Part shown: piece after piece, positions 8,404 through 16,828 of the stretch
Numbering within the stretch: position 1 is the stretch's first letter
Layout: the number at the start of each line of letters is the position of its first letter
DNA from: an uncultured Eubacterium sp.
Lineage (GTDB): Bacteria; Bacillota; Clostridia; Lachnospirales; Lachnospiraceae
Direction of reading: 5' to 3'
Length of the DNA stretch: 64,000 nucleotides
Assembly: GCA_910584245.1 (NCBI GenBank)
Contig: CAJTZF010000004.1
Location: 110,413 to 174,412 of the forward strand
The notes under the pieces: generated by a model
What the model saw: the letters and a program-made list of their open reading frames with translations, nothing else
Database searches by the model: none
What the model was told of the DNA's origin: nothing
Program-made: the position numbers and the translations under genes

Positions 8404-8431
8404 ATATATTTTTTAAATGTTTGCATGTATT
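8404..8431 (+). promoter_or_regulatory. Possible mother-cell sigma-E promoter for spoIIIA
   Basis: ATATATT (8404-8410), 13-base spacer, CATGTATT (8424-8431). Spacing fits sigma-E and both boxes match about five of seven preferred bases. spoIIIA is known to be sigma-E controlled in Bacillus; the exact assignment here is a guess. Confidence 0.3.
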
Positions 8432-8573
8432 AGATGACGCCCGCATATATTCAAAGTGTGAAGGAAGCTACCAGGCCCGGAAAAACCTTGCCGGGTAGTT
8501 TTCCGTAGATTGTATAGACACAAGCGGCTCTTATACGGATGGCGGGAAGCTTCAGAATGGAGGGAAAGATAAA

Positions 8574-9476
8574 ATGGAAATTGAACACATTTTGCCGGTA
8601 AAGTTCAGGAAACACTTTATTCATCAAAAAATTGATATGGACAGGCTGCGTGAAATACGGTTTCGAATTGGACAGCCAGTGGAGCTGTTTGATGGACAAT
8701 ATCAATTACTATGTGAGGAAAAGGTGGACAGGTCAGATTTGAAGGAAATGCTTGCTTACATAAGCGGGTATTCCCTATATGCGTTTGAGGAGGAACTTTC
8801 CCAGGGATTTATTACGATTCCGGGGGGGCACCGGGTAGGAGTGGCAGGGCAGGTCGTAGTGGATCATGGATATGTCAAAAATATAAGAAATATTTCATTT
8901 ATTAATGTTCGTCTCTCCCATGAGATCATTGGCTGTGGGACAAAGGTTATGCCATATCTGGAGGGGAAGGGAAGATTGCTGAATACGCTTGTTATTTCAC
9001 CGCCTGGCTGTGGAAAGACAACGCTTGTGCGTGATATTGTAAGAATTTTGTCTGGACATGCCGGTGATCCGAAAGGAAAAAATGTAACTGTAGTGGATGA
9101 GAGAAGTGAGATTGCGGGGTGTTATTGTGGCATGCCGCAAAATGATGTGGGAGCGCATACCGATGTGCTGGATGGCTGCCCTAAATCAGAAGGGATGATG
9201 ATGGCGGTCCGGTCTCTCTCACCAGAGATTATTGTGGTGGACGAGATCGGTGGGAAAAGAGATGTACAGGCATTACAATACGTGATGAACTGCGGCTGTG
9301 CCATCATTGCGACGGTTCACGGCGAGAGTTTTCAGGAGATAAAGGATAAACCGGAGGTAGGGGAATTGGTGGAGCAGGAATTATTTCAGCGCTATATTTT
9401 GCTGAAAAGGTCGGAAAGACCGGGGAAGATTTGCGGCATCCGGGATGGAAAGGGGCGTATTTTGTATCATGGCTAA
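8574..9476 (+). CDS. spoIIIAA: Stage III sporulation protein AA (secretion-type ATPase)
   Basis: SpoIIIAA is the mother-cell ATPase of the SpoIIIA-SpoIIQ channel that keeps the forespore alive after engulfment; it resembles type II/IV secretion ATPases. The 300-residue protein has Walker A at 145-150 (GCGKTT), a Walker B-like stretch (EIIVVDEIGG) and a GTP/ATPase core with CAIIATVHGES. The ATG follows GGAGGGAAAG. It is the first of eight spoIIIA genes in standard order. Confidence 0.96.
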   Translation: MEIEHILPVKFRKHFIHQKIDMDRLREIRFRIGQPVELFDGQYQLLCEEKVDRSDLKEMLAYISGYSLYAFEEELSQGFITIPGGHRVGVAGQVVVDHGYVKNIRNISFINVRLSHEIIGCGTKVMPYLEGKGRLLNTLVISPPGCGKTTLVRDIVRILSGHAGDPKGKNVTVVDERSEIAGCYCGMPQNDVGAHTDVLDGCPKSEGMMMAVRSLSPEIIVVDEIGGKRDVQALQYVMNCGCAIIATVHGESFQEIKDKPEVGELVEQELFQRYILLKRSERPGKICGIRDGKGRILYHG

Positions 9477-9999
9477 TTTTGTAATTAAGATTGCCGGGGC
9501 TATGCTCCTTCTTCTGGGGACGACCGCATTTGGCGTATATAAAGGGTGTTTGTACAATAGCCGCCTGGACAATTTGTATGAAATTAAAAAGGCATTTCTT
9601 TATATCCAGGGAGAAATCCGGTATATGAACACACCGATGCCGGAGACGCTCGACGGTGCGGCGCGTCAGATGAAAGGGCAGTGTAGAAAGTTTTTTTCCC
9701 GCGTGGCAATGGAATTGTATGCCGGCAGGGGAACGGAGTTGAAACAAGTGTGGGAGGAAACGATTTCCCGGGAAATCCAGGGAGAGGTACTGGAGCGGGA
9801 AGCGGTGGACGTGCTCCGGGAAATGGGAGGGCAGCTCGGCTGTCTCGATATGCATGCCCAGGAAAAGGCGATTGATTATTTCTTGAAAAAATGGGACTAC
9901 CTGATTGAGAAAAGGCGGAAGGAAAAGAGTGAAAAGCTGAAGCTGTACTATGTGTGCGGCGTCATGGGCGGATTACTAATGGTGATCATTATCGTGTGA
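9469..9999 (+). CDS. spoIIIAB: Stage III sporulation protein AB
   Basis: A 176-residue protein of the GspF-like SpoIIIAB family: an N-terminal membrane segment (about 5-24), a helical cytoplasmic body and a C-terminal membrane segment (LYYVCGVMGGLLMVIIIV). The ATG at 9469, overlapping the spoIIIAA stop by 8 bases, gives the normal family length; an in-frame ATG at 9445 would add eight unlikely residues. SpoIIIAB is thought to sit beside the SpoIIIAA ATPase in the channel base. Confidence 0.93.
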   Translation: MANFVIKIAGAMLLLLGTTAFGVYKGCLYNSRLDNLYEIKKAFLYIQGEIRYMNTPMPETLDGAARQMKGQCRKFFSRVAMELYAGRGTELKQVWEETISREIQGEVLEREAVDVLREMGGQLGCLDMHAQEKAIDYFLKKWDYLIEKRRKEKSEKLKLYYVCGVMGGLLMVIIIV

Positions 10000-10018
10000 G
10001 AGCCGGAAAGGATTAGCT

Positions 10019-10213
10019 GTGGAAATAAATATCATTTTTAAAATTGCACTGGTAGGTATACTGGTGTCAATGTTGAATCAGATTCTGAGGCAGTCGGGGA
10101 GGGAGGAGCAGGCTTTTTTGACAAGCCTTGCCGGACTGATCCTGGTGCTCTTTTGGGTGATTCCTTATATTGCAGAGCTGTTTGAGACGATCGAGCGGTT
10201 GTTTTCTATATAA
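10019..10213 (+). CDS. spoIIIAC: Stage III sporulation protein AC
   Basis: A 64-residue protein with two membrane helices separated by RQSGREEQAF, exactly the size and pattern of SpoIIIAC. Start is GTG at 10019 after GGAAAGGA. It is an integral membrane subunit of the SpoIIIA-SpoIIQ complex. Confidence 0.93.
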   Translation: MEINIIFKIALVGILVSMLNQILRQSGREEQAFLTSLAGLILVLFWVIPYIAELFETIERLFSI

Positions 10214-10232
10214 AAACTGGGGGTAAAACGGC

Positions 10233-10613
10233 ATGGTAAAGATTGCTTTGGTAGCCATCACTGGTATGACGCTCGCTATCATGGTAGGGAGCATGAGAAA
10301 AGATTTCAGTATATGGATCACGATCGTGTGCGGCATGATTATATTCTTCTTTGGCATAAGCAAATTTGAGTATATTGTGGACATGTTTCAGGAACTGACG
10401 GATTACATAGGAATTAACGAAGTATATATCAAGGTTATCCTGAAAATGATAGGCATCGCATATTTATCAGAGTTTACAGCGTCCATTTGTAAGGATGCCG
10501 GACAGAGTACGATTGCCAGCCAGGTGGACTTTTTTGGGAAAATGAGCATGATTGTTGTGAGCCTTCCGGTATTACAGTCCCTTCTTGAGACGATTGGCGA
10601 ACTGATTCCATGA
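10233..10613 (+). CDS. spoIIIAD: Stage III sporulation protein AD
   Basis: A 126-residue membrane protein with about four hydrophobic helices, typical of SpoIIIAD (usual length about 130). GGGGG lies at 10218-10222 before the ATG. Only 19 bases separate it from spoIIIAC and its stop lies next to the spoIIIAE ribosome binding site. Confidence 0.93.
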   Translation: MVKIALVAITGMTLAIMVGSMRKDFSIWITIVCGMIIFFFGISKFEYIVDMFQELTDYIGINEVYIKVILKMIGIAYLSEFTASICKDAGQSTIASQVDFFGKMSMIVVSLPVLQSLLETIGELIP

Positions 10614-10627
10614 AGGGAGGCGGAAGC

Positions 10628-11785
10628 GTGACGAAATATGTAGTGGGTGGACTTATTTGTATTTTGTTTGCGGCTGCTGTGGCGCGTTCTCCGGTGGCGG
10701 AAGCAGCGGGGCGGGACGAGCCGGCGACGGAAATATATGATACGATTTATGACAGTATTCCTCTTGATGAGGTGGAAACAATTCTTCAGGAAATGAAAGA
10801 AGATGATATTGAGTTTTCAATCCGGGATTATGTAAACCAGGTGATACGGGGAGAGGGTGAATTATCACTTGCCGGCATCGGGGACTACACGAAAAAACAC
10901 ATCCAAAACCAGCTGGAGATAAATAAAAACACATTTATCCGCCTTATTTTATATGGGATATTATCTGGCATATTCCTGAATTTTTCCACAAGTTTGTATG
11001 AAAAACAAATGGGAGAAACGGGATTCCAGATTATATATTTTCTCGTGCTGACAATTATAGTGACCGGATTTTTGTCCGCCTTTGCTGTGGCGGGTGAGGT
11101 GCTTGGCAGCATACTGGATTTTATGAAAGCGCTGGTTCCCTCCTTTTCGGTAGCGTTGACTTGGAGCTCCGGCAGCGCCACCTCAATGGCCTTTTACCAG
11201 GCGGCGCTCTATGCGATTGCGATCGCGGAAAACTTGCTCGTTCATTTATTTCTTCCGGTAGTTCAGGTATACTTTTTAGTCAGTGTGTTTAATCCGCTTT
11301 CAAATTGGCGGTTTACCAAATTTGCCTTGCTCATTCGGAGCTTTGTGAGAATTGGGACAAAAGTGCTTTTGGCGGTGATGATCGGACATCAGGGGATTCA
11401 GGGCCTTATAATGCCGGCATTGGACGGGGTCAAACGCTCCTCTCTTTTTAAAGCGGCCAGCAGCATACCGGGCGTCGGTAATGTTTTTGGCGGTGTGACG
11501 GATACCGTCATCGGTACCGGTGTGCTGATTAAAAGCGCCATCGGCATCGGCGGCCTGGTTGCGATCGCCATTATCTGTATCTTGCCAATCATTAAGCTGG
11601 GGGTGTTTACGGTGATTTATAAAGGACTTGCGGCATTTTCACAGCCGGTTACGGATAAGAGAATTGTATCGGTATTCCAGAGCACAGCCGACAGCGGCAA
11701 GCTGCTTTTGCAAATTGTGTATATGACGGCGGTTATGTTTCTTGTCACGTTGGCGATCGTAATAGCTGCCACAAACAAAATGTGA
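10628..11785 (+). CDS. spoIIIAE: Stage III sporulation protein AE
   Basis: A 385-residue multi-pass membrane protein with an N-terminal signal-like segment (to about residue 25), an acidic extracytoplasmic region (EIYDTIYDSIPLDEVETIL), then about seven or eight membrane segments. This is the SpoIIIAE layout. GTG at 10628 is preferred over an in-frame ATG at 10610 because GGGAGG (10615-10620) sits at the right distance. The following gap to spoIIIAF is unusually long (122 bases) and holds a palindromic element. Confidence 0.93.
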   Translation: MTKYVVGGLICILFAAAVARSPVAEAAGRDEPATEIYDTIYDSIPLDEVETILQEMKEDDIEFSIRDYVNQVIRGEGELSLAGIGDYTKKHIQNQLEINKNTFIRLILYGILSGIFLNFSTSLYEKQMGETGFQIIYFLVLTIIVTGFLSAFAVAGEVLGSILDFMKALVPSFSVALTWSSGSATSMAFYQAALYAIAIAENLLVHLFLPVVQVYFLVSVFNPLSNWRFTKFALLIRSFVRIGTKVLLAVMIGHQGIQGLIMPALDGVKRSSLFKAASSIPGVGNVFGGVTDTVIGTGVLIKSAIGIGGLVAIAIICILPIIKLGVFTVIYKGLAAFSQPVTDKRIVSVFQSTADSGKLLLQIVYMTAVMFLVTLAIVIAATNKM

Positions 11786-11868
11786 CTAAAACAGGGAGCA
11801 GAGCGAGAGCACCTCATGATGTCGGACTGAGAAAGTCGCGGAGCGACGACAGTCCGAGGTTTTAGTCA
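11783..11868 (+). repeat. Nested palindromic element between spoIIIAE and spoIIIAF
   Basis: Three nested inverted repeats: outer TGACTAAAAC (11783-11792) with GTTTTAGTCA (11859-11868), both perfect; middle TCGGACTG (11822-11829) with CAGTCCGA (11850-11857), perfect; inner GTCGC (11835-11839) with GCGAC (11843-11847) around loop GGA. The outer arm contains the spoIIIAE stop codon. There is no T run, so it does not look like an ordinary terminator. It resembles a REP-type or other mobile palindromic element, or an RNA stability/processing structure. Confidence 0.75.
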
Positions 11869-11907
11869 AGGGGGGAGAGCAGTATACTCTGCGGAAAGGA
11901 GGAAATC

Positions 11908-12225
11908 ATGGAACAAATACTACATATTGTGAAAAATCTGCTGATATTCATATTACTATTTTCGATTATTTCGAATTTGTTTTCAAAATCGAGATACCAG
12001 AAGTATTTTGATTTTATTCAGGGGATTATTATTATCATCATAGTAATGATGCCGTTGTTTGCCTGGTTCACGAGCGATCATTTTCTGGATGACAGCCTGA
12101 TGGAAATTATACGGGAGAGGGAAGAGGATACTTATGAAAATGAACTTAAAATGATTGGTGAGCAGCGGGACCAGATGCTTCTGGGAGACTTGGGGGAAGG
12201 GGGCGCGCAGAGGGCGGATGAGTGA
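11908..12225 (+). CDS. spoIIIAF: Stage III sporulation protein AF (short form)
   Basis: Two N-terminal membrane helices (about 7-25 and 37-55) followed by a charged tail fit SpoIIIAF, but the protein is only 105 residues while the B. subtilis protein is about 206 and carries a periplasmic ring-building domain. The frame ends cleanly in an 8-base overlap with spoIIIAG (GGATGAGTGA), so the gene looks functional and short rather than broken. AAAGGAGG precedes the ATG. Confidence 0.88.
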   Translation: MEQILHIVKNLLIFILLFSIISNLFSKSRYQKYFDFIQGIIIIIIVMMPLFAWFTSDHFLDDSLMEIIREREEDTYENELKMIGEQRDQMLLGDLGEGGAQRADE

Positions 12226-12760
12226 TTATTTTGAAAAGCTTAAGGAAATCGTTCATAAGGCGGGAATGTTCCGTATACTGGTTGTAATCGTGTCGGGAGT
12301 GCTTTTGTTATTAATTTCTTATGGAAAGGTATTTGAAAAAGAAGAACCACGTCCGGCGGAGACCGTGGAAGAGGGTGATAGACAGGCGTCAACGGGCGAA
12401 CTCGGAAATTACAGGGAACAGATGGAAAGCCAGGTAAAAGCGATACTCGAAAAGGTTGAAGGTGTGGGGGCAGTAGATGTGATGCTTACATTGAAAGCAT
12501 CCAGGGAAAAGGTTACGCTGAAAGACAACTCGGCATCGTCGGATAAGAGCGAAGAGGAAAGCGTTCTCCTCCAGGATGAAAATAAAAATATGTCGCCGTA
12601 TGTCGTCCAGGAGGTGGAGCCGGAAATTGAGGGAATTGTCGTCGTGTGTGCAGGGGGTGGCAATCCGACGATACAAAGAGAAATAATAGCAGGTATTTCT
12701 GCATTATTTCCCGTAGCGAGTCATAAAATTAAAGTAATGAAAAGTAAGGAGGCAAAGTAG
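12218..12760 (+). CDS. spoIIIAG: Stage III sporulation protein AG
   Basis: A 180-residue SpoIIIAG with a single membrane segment (about 21-37, ILVVIVSGVLLLLISYG) and an extracytoplasmic ring-building domain (QVKAILEKVEGVGAVDVMLTL). SpoIIIAG forms a large oligomeric ring in the intermembrane space between mother cell and forespore. ATG at 12218 overlaps the spoIIIAF stop and fits the family start; longer upstream extensions in frame are not supported. It overlaps spoIIIAH by one base. Confidence 0.93.
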   Translation: MSDYFEKLKEIVHKAGMFRILVVIVSGVLLLLISYGKVFEKEEPRPAETVEEGDRQASTGELGNYREQMESQVKAILEKVEGVGAVDVMLTLKASREKVTLKDNSASSDKSEEESVLLQDENKNMSPYVVQEVEPEIEGIVVVCAGGGNPTIQREIIAGISALFPVASHKIKVMKSKEAK

Positions 12761-13470
12761 TGAAGAAACTTTTGCGGAAAAATCAGATTATTATAACGGC
12801 ACTGGTCGTCATGGTTGCACTTGCCGGATATTTGAGCCTTACCAATGAGGACGAATTGGCTGTGGGCGTGCTGAACAGAGGTTCGGCGGTGAGTGAACAG
12901 GCAGCAGTGGGAACCGAGGAGGGGACGGATCCGGAAGAGCAAGCTTCTGAGGGTGCGTCGGAAGAAAAGCTCGCTGCGGAAAATGGGTCGCAGGAAGAGG
13001 TAAAAGACGATACGGTGGCAGATATTTCAGATGAGGATATTGCGGCCGCTGAGTCTAAATCCGCATCGAAAGAAAATGCCGGCGAAGCGGTGCTTGTAAA
13101 CAATACAGTGGCCGCAGATTATTTTGAAGCGGCGAAGCTTTCGAGGGAACAGACGCGCGCTAAAAATAAGGAAACGCTCCTTGATCTCGTGAACAGCAAA
13201 AGTGCGTCGGAAGCCCAGAAGGAAAAGGCTATGAATGAGATCGTCGCGATGACAGCGGTAAATGAAAAAGAGACAGCGACAGAAAATCTCCTTGCCGCAA
13301 AGGGATTTCAGGAAGTGGTCGTCACCATCGTAGATGACAGCGTAGACGTTATCGTAAATGCCGAGACGCTCACAGAACAGCAGATTGCCCAGATCGAAGA
13401 TGTGGTGAAGCGAAAGACAGAATGTTCTTCTGATAAAATTGTTATTTCTCCTGTTGGCAAAAAAGACTAA
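12760..13470 (+). CDS. spoIIIAH: Stage III sporulation protein AH
   Basis: A 236-residue protein: N-terminal membrane anchor (about 9-26), a long acidic, Ala/Glu/Ser-rich linker (about 45-115), and a C-terminal ring-building domain of the EscJ/YscJ type (about 125-236). SpoIIIAH binds SpoIIQ from the forespore side. The GTG start overlaps the spoIIIAG stop, with AAGGAGG at 12747-12753. It is the last gene of the operon; a vegetative promoter for the next operon lies over its 3' end. Confidence 0.94.
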   Translation: MKKLLRKNQIIITALVVMVALAGYLSLTNEDELAVGVLNRGSAVSEQAAVGTEEGTDPEEQASEGASEEKLAAENGSQEEVKDDTVADISDEDIAAAESKSASKENAGEAVLVNNTVAADYFEAAKLSREQTRAKNKETLLDLVNSKSASEAQKEKAMNEIVAMTAVNEKETATENLLAAKGFQEVVVTIVDDSVDVIVNAETLTEQQIAQIEDVVKRKTECSSDKIVISPVGKKD

Positions 13471-13482
13471 ATGTGGTAGAAT
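13454..13482 (+). promoter_or_regulatory. Vegetative promoter for yqhY-nusB operon
   Basis: TTGGCA (13454-13459), 17-base spacer, TAGAAT (13477-13482). It overlaps the end of spoIIIAH and makes housekeeping genes independent of sporulation control. Confidence 0.7.
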
Positions 13483-13539
13483 AAAACCGTATATGTGCTT
13501 TTGGCATGTATATAGTTTGTGACAGATGAGGTGACAAGT

Positions 13540-13908
13540 ATGGCTAAAGATGTAATTGGTACAGAAGACAGCATTGGGGAAGTACAGATCGCCAGCGAGG
13601 TTGTGTCTGCGATTGCCGGAATATCGGCATCCGAGGTGGAAGGAATCGAATCCATGTCGGGCGGCGGCATTAATGACATAGCGGGAAGGCTCGGCGTTAA
13701 GAACCATTCCAAAGGGGTAAAGGTTGATATTGCCGATAACCAGGCTACGGTGGATATTGCTGTAAACATGAAATTTGGCTACAGTATTCCGAAAGTATCA
13801 GCAAAGGTCCAGGAGAAAGTCGCCCAGGCAATCAACAGTATGACAGGATTGAAAGTGACGAAGGTCAATGTGAGGATTGCTGGTATTGTCCAGGCAGATG
13901 CAACATGA
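13540..13908 (+). CDS. Asp23/Gls24 family envelope stress protein (YqhY-like)
   Basis: A 122-residue Asp23/Gls24 (DUF322) protein: IGEVQIASEVVSAIAGISASEVEGI at the start, central GVKVDIADNQATVDIAVNMKFGYSIP, and a C-terminal amphipathic helix region ending NVRIAGIV. ATG at 13540 is chosen because GAGGTGA precedes it. In B. subtilis the homologue yqhY lies by the acetyl-CoA carboxylase genes and nusB and is implicated in lipid synthesis control; here accBC genes are absent from the neighbourhood but nusB follows. Confidence 0.88.
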   Translation: MAKDVIGTEDSIGEVQIASEVVSAIAGISASEVEGIESMSGGGINDIAGRLGVKNHSKGVKVDIADNQATVDIAVNMKFGYSIPKVSAKVQEKVAQAINSMTGLKVTKVNVRIAGIVQADAT

Positions 13909-13919
13909 GAGAGTCAAAT

Positions 13920-13984
13920 ACCTGTGCGCGGGTGCAGATAGGGACTGGGGAAATAGCAGTCCTGTTTGCTTTCCGCACACAGGT
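13920..13984 (+). other. Structured intergenic hairpin between yqhY and nusB
   Basis: Outer arms ACCTGTGCGCGG (13920-13931) and CCGCACACAGGT (13973-13984) pair at 11 of 12 positions; an inner stem GGACTG (13942-13947) with CAGTCC (13957-13962) nests inside. There is no clear T run after it, so it may be a weak terminator, attenuator or processing site rather than a standard terminator. Confidence 0.6.
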
Positions 13985-14045
13985 TGTTTGTCGTAAACAA
14001 AAGCAGCAAAAGCATGCTTGCAAGAATGGAGATTTGTGATATAAT

Positions 14046-14465
14046 ATGACTAGAAGAGAAGTCAGAGAGCAGCTATTTATTTTACTTTTTCAAAAGGAAT
14101 TTTATGGGGAAGCCGCGTTTGAGGAACAGAGAGAGACGTATTTTCTCACCCAGCCAATGGAGAAAGAGGACAAGGAGTATATAACGGGGAAACTGGAGCG
14201 GATCGGCGAAGCTTTGCCGGAGATTGACGAGATGATTTCCAGTCATTCGATCGGCTGGAAAATTGACCGGATTGGAAAGGAAGAGCTGGCTGTTTTGAGA
14301 CTGGCCGTGTATGAGGCTGTTTATGATGAGGATATTCCAGTCGGTGTGGCTGTGAATGAGGCGGTGGAGCTTGGCAAGAAATATGGGGAAGAAGGCGGAG
14401 CTTCTTTTATCAATGGAATATTAGGGAATATAGTGAGCGATGTGCCAGCGCAGCAGGGAAACTAA
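14046..14465 (+). CDS. nusB: Transcription antitermination protein NusB
   Basis: NusB binds boxA RNA with NusE (S10) in rRNA antitermination complexes. The 139-residue, all-helical protein starts TRREVREQLFILLFQ and has the family core WKIDRIGKEELAVLRLAVYE and the C-terminal AVNEAVELGKKYG...FINGILG. The ribosome binding site is poor (GGAG at 14028-14031), and a perfect TATAAT touches the ATG. Followed after 43 bases by xseA. Confidence 0.95.
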   Translation: MTRREVREQLFILLFQKEFYGEAAFEEQRETYFLTQPMEKEDKEYITGKLERIGEALPEIDEMISSHSIGWKIDRIGKEELAVLRLAVYEAVYDEDIPVGVAVNEAVELGKKYGEEGGASFINGILGNIVSDVPAQQGN

Positions 14466-14508
14466 AAAGAGTGGTTTGTGCATTAGGCGGGCGCGGATGG
14501 AGATTACT

Positions 14509-15708
14509 ATGAATAGAGGACAGGTGTATTCTGTTTCAGCCATTAACCGTTTTATAAAAGATATGTTTTCAAATGAATATGCGCTTTCCGTCGTGTTTGT
14601 AAAGGGCGAGATTTCTAATTGCAAATATCACAGTTCGGGACATATTTATTTTACGCTGAAGGACGCGGCCTCCTCTCTTGCCTGTGTGATGTTTGCAGGC
14701 GACCGGAGGGGATTGGAATTCCGGCTGGAGGATGGCCAGGAGGTTGTGATCGGTGGAACGGTCAACGTGTATGAGAGAGATGGAAAGTACCAGTTATACG
14801 CAAAGAAAGTCACGCTTGCAGGTGACGGCATATTGTATGAGAAGTACGGGCAATTGAAGAAGAAGCTTGAGAGGAAGGGTTTTTTTGACGAGAATAGGAA
14901 AAAGCCGATTCCCAAATATGTAAAGAGGGTCGGGATTGTCACGGCCCAGACAGGGGCTGCCATCCAGGACATGCTTCAAATTTCTGCCCGGAGAAACCCA
15001 TATGTCCAGTTAATGCTATATCCGGCGAAAGTACAGGGAGAAGGGGCATCTGATACGATCGTGGAAGGGATTCGGTATTTGGACAAGCTCGGTGTAGACG
15101 TTATTATTGTCGGCCGCGGCGGGGGTTCCATTGAGGATTTATGGGCGTTTAATGAAGAGAAAACGGCAATAGCGATTTATGAGTGCAGCACACCCATTGT
15201 GTCCGCCGTAGGGCATGAGACGGATACGACAATCGCAGATTATGTGGCGGATTTGCGGGCGCCGACGCCATCGGCTGCGGCGGAGCTCGTTATATATGAT
15301 GTAAGGCAGGTGTTAGAGCAGATATACCGTTGTAAGGAACGCATGATTCGGGCGGCGCTCGATCAGATAGATGAGGCGAGGCTGGGCATGGAATATTTGG
15401 AAAAAAGACTTCGCGTGTTCCATCCGGGAAACCAGGTGCTTCAGAAGCGCCAGTATTTGACGGATATGGAGGAAAAGCTTTTCCTGGGTATGGAACGCGT
15501 AGTGAATGAATACAAGCACCAGCTGCAGCTGTTGGCTGGAAGGCTGGACGGATTGTCTCCGCTCAAGCGGCTGGCGAGTGGATTTGCTTATGTTTCCGAT
15601 GAAGCTGGCTGTGTGGTTGACAGTGTGAAAAAGGTTAATCCGGGGGATTCCCTGGCAATTACGCTTCGGGATGGGACAATACGTGCAAAGGTCCAGACTA
15701 CAAAATGA
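14509..15708 (+). CDS. xseA: Exodeoxyribonuclease VII large subunit
   Basis: XseA is the catalytic subunit that degrades single-stranded DNA with XseB. The 399-residue protein has the N-terminal OB-fold (YSVSAINRFIKDMF, FVKGEISNCKYHSSGHIYFTLKD) and the nuclease core with VGRGGGSIEDLWAFNEE and AVGHETDTTIADYVADLRAPTPSAAAE. ATG at 14509 is preferred over 14440 or 14497 because GGAG (14499-14502) precedes it and family members begin there. xseB follows at once. Confidence 0.96.
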   Translation: MNRGQVYSVSAINRFIKDMFSNEYALSVVFVKGEISNCKYHSSGHIYFTLKDAASSLACVMFAGDRRGLEFRLEDGQEVVIGGTVNVYERDGKYQLYAKKVTLAGDGILYEKYGQLKKKLERKGFFDENRKKPIPKYVKRVGIVTAQTGAAIQDMLQISARRNPYVQLMLYPAKVQGEGASDTIVEGIRYLDKLGVDVIIVGRGGGSIEDLWAFNEEKTAIAIYECSTPIVSAVGHETDTTIADYVADLRAPTPSAAAELVIYDVRQVLEQIYRCKERMIRAALDQIDEARLGMEYLEKRLRVFHPGNQVLQKRQYLTDMEEKLFLGMERVVNEYKHQLQLLAGRLDGLSPLKRLASGFAYVSDEAGCVVDSVKKVNPGDSLAITLRDGTIRAKVQTTK

Positions 15709-15721
15709 AAAGGGGGTATTT

Positions 15722-15922
15722 ATGGAGCTGGAAGAAGTGATAGGGCAGTTAGAGGAAACTGTAACTAAGATGGAAAATGAAAAGCTGACATTAGAGGAGG
15801 CTTATCAGACGTTTTCTGAAGGGATGAAGCTAGTCAGTCTCGGAAATAAGGCGATTGACAAGGTGGAAAAGAAATTAGAAATATTGATGACGAAAGAGAT
15901 AAAAGGAGAAGAAAATGAGTGA
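15722..15922 (+). CDS. xseB: Exodeoxyribonuclease VII small subunit
   Basis: A 66-residue helical protein, LEEVIGQLEETVTKMENEKLTLEEAYQTFSEGMKL, matching XseB, which wraps the XseA coiled coil. AAGGGGG lies before the ATG at 15722. It overlaps the next gene (ispA) by 8 bases. Confidence 0.94.
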   Translation: MELEEVIGQLEETVTKMENEKLTLEEAYQTFSEGMKLVSLGNKAIDKVEKKLEILMTKEIKGEENE

Positions 15923-16808
15923 TTTTTTAGAAAAGCTGGCAAAGCGGACGGAGGAAGCTGACCAGATGATCCGCCCGTTTCTGCCGGAGGAAACAGGATA
16001 CCAGAAAACAATTTGCCGGGCTGTAAACTACAGTGTTCGCGCTGGGGGAAAACGAATCCGGCCAATTCTTATGGATGAGGTGTGTGATATGTGTGGGGGA
16101 ACAGATGTGGCGGCCCTTGGTCCATTTATGGCGGCCCTGGAGATGATTCACACATATTCTCTTGTACACGATGATTTGCCGGCGATGGACAATGATGATT
16201 ACCGCAGAGGCAAAGAGACTACGCACAAAAAATTTGGGGAGGCAATGGGGATACTTGCCGGTGACGGCCTGTTGAATCTGGCATTTGAAACCGCACTGCG
16301 TGCATTTGACAGCGGGGTAGACTACAATTGTGTCGTGGCCGCGCTCAAGGTACTGGCATATAAGTCAGGGATATATGGCATGGTCGGGGGACAGTCAATA
16401 GATATTGAGTTAAATGGGGGATTTGTAGATGAATCCACGTTATTGTATTTATACCGAACGAAGACGGCTGCACTTTTTGAAGCCGCTTTTGTGATCGGCG
16501 GCATTTTAGCTGACGTGAGCGGGGATGATGCAAAGTATCTCAGAAGAGCGGGCAGAAATGTAGGTCTTGCTTTTCAAATTCAGGATGATATACTGGATAT
16601 GGTCGGTGAGGCGGACAAGCTTGGAAAACCGATTCACTCGGATGAGCAAAATCAGAAATCTACGTTTGCTTCTATTTACGGAATTGAGGTATCTAAGAAA
16701 AAAGTTAAGACGTATACGGAAGAAGCGTTGTCCGATTTGGAGCAGTTTGGCGGAGCAAGTGAATTTCTGACAGAACTGATTACATGGATGGTTGACCGAG
16801 ATATATAG
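15915..16808 (+). CDS. ispA: Polyprenyl synthetase (farnesyl/geranylgeranyl diphosphate synthase)
   Basis: A 297-residue trans-prenyltransferase that condenses isopentenyl diphosphate with allylic diphosphates. It has the first aspartate-rich motif (HDDLPAMDNDDYRRG) with the two-residue insertion typical of bacterial IspA enzymes and the second motif DDILD, plus the GGKRIRP substrate motif. Location between xseB and dxs is the classic arrangement. Product chain length (C15 or C20) cannot be fixed by eye. Confidence 0.93.
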   Translation: MSDFLEKLAKRTEEADQMIRPFLPEETGYQKTICRAVNYSVRAGGKRIRPILMDEVCDMCGGTDVAALGPFMAALEMIHTYSLVHDDLPAMDNDDYRRGKETTHKKFGEAMGILAGDGLLNLAFETALRAFDSGVDYNCVVAALKVLAYKSGIYGMVGGQSIDIELNGGFVDESTLLYLYRTKTAALFEAAFVIGGILADVSGDDAKYLRRAGRNVGLAFQIQDDILDMVGEADKLGKPIHSDEQNQKSTFASIYGIEVSKKKVKTYTEEALSDLEQFGGASEFLTELITWMVDRDI

Positions 16809-16828
16809 TATCGGAGGAAACAAAGGCA

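Larger units (their letters stand above)
8201..8573. other. Intergenic region between ABC exporter and spoIIIA
   Basis: No gene seen in 373 bases. It holds a strong vegetative promoter (8230-8258), a terminator (8362-8397), a possible sigma-E-type promoter (8404-8431) and an imperfect hairpin pairing 8468-8476 with 8490-8498 just ahead of spoIIIAA. Confidence 0.7.
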
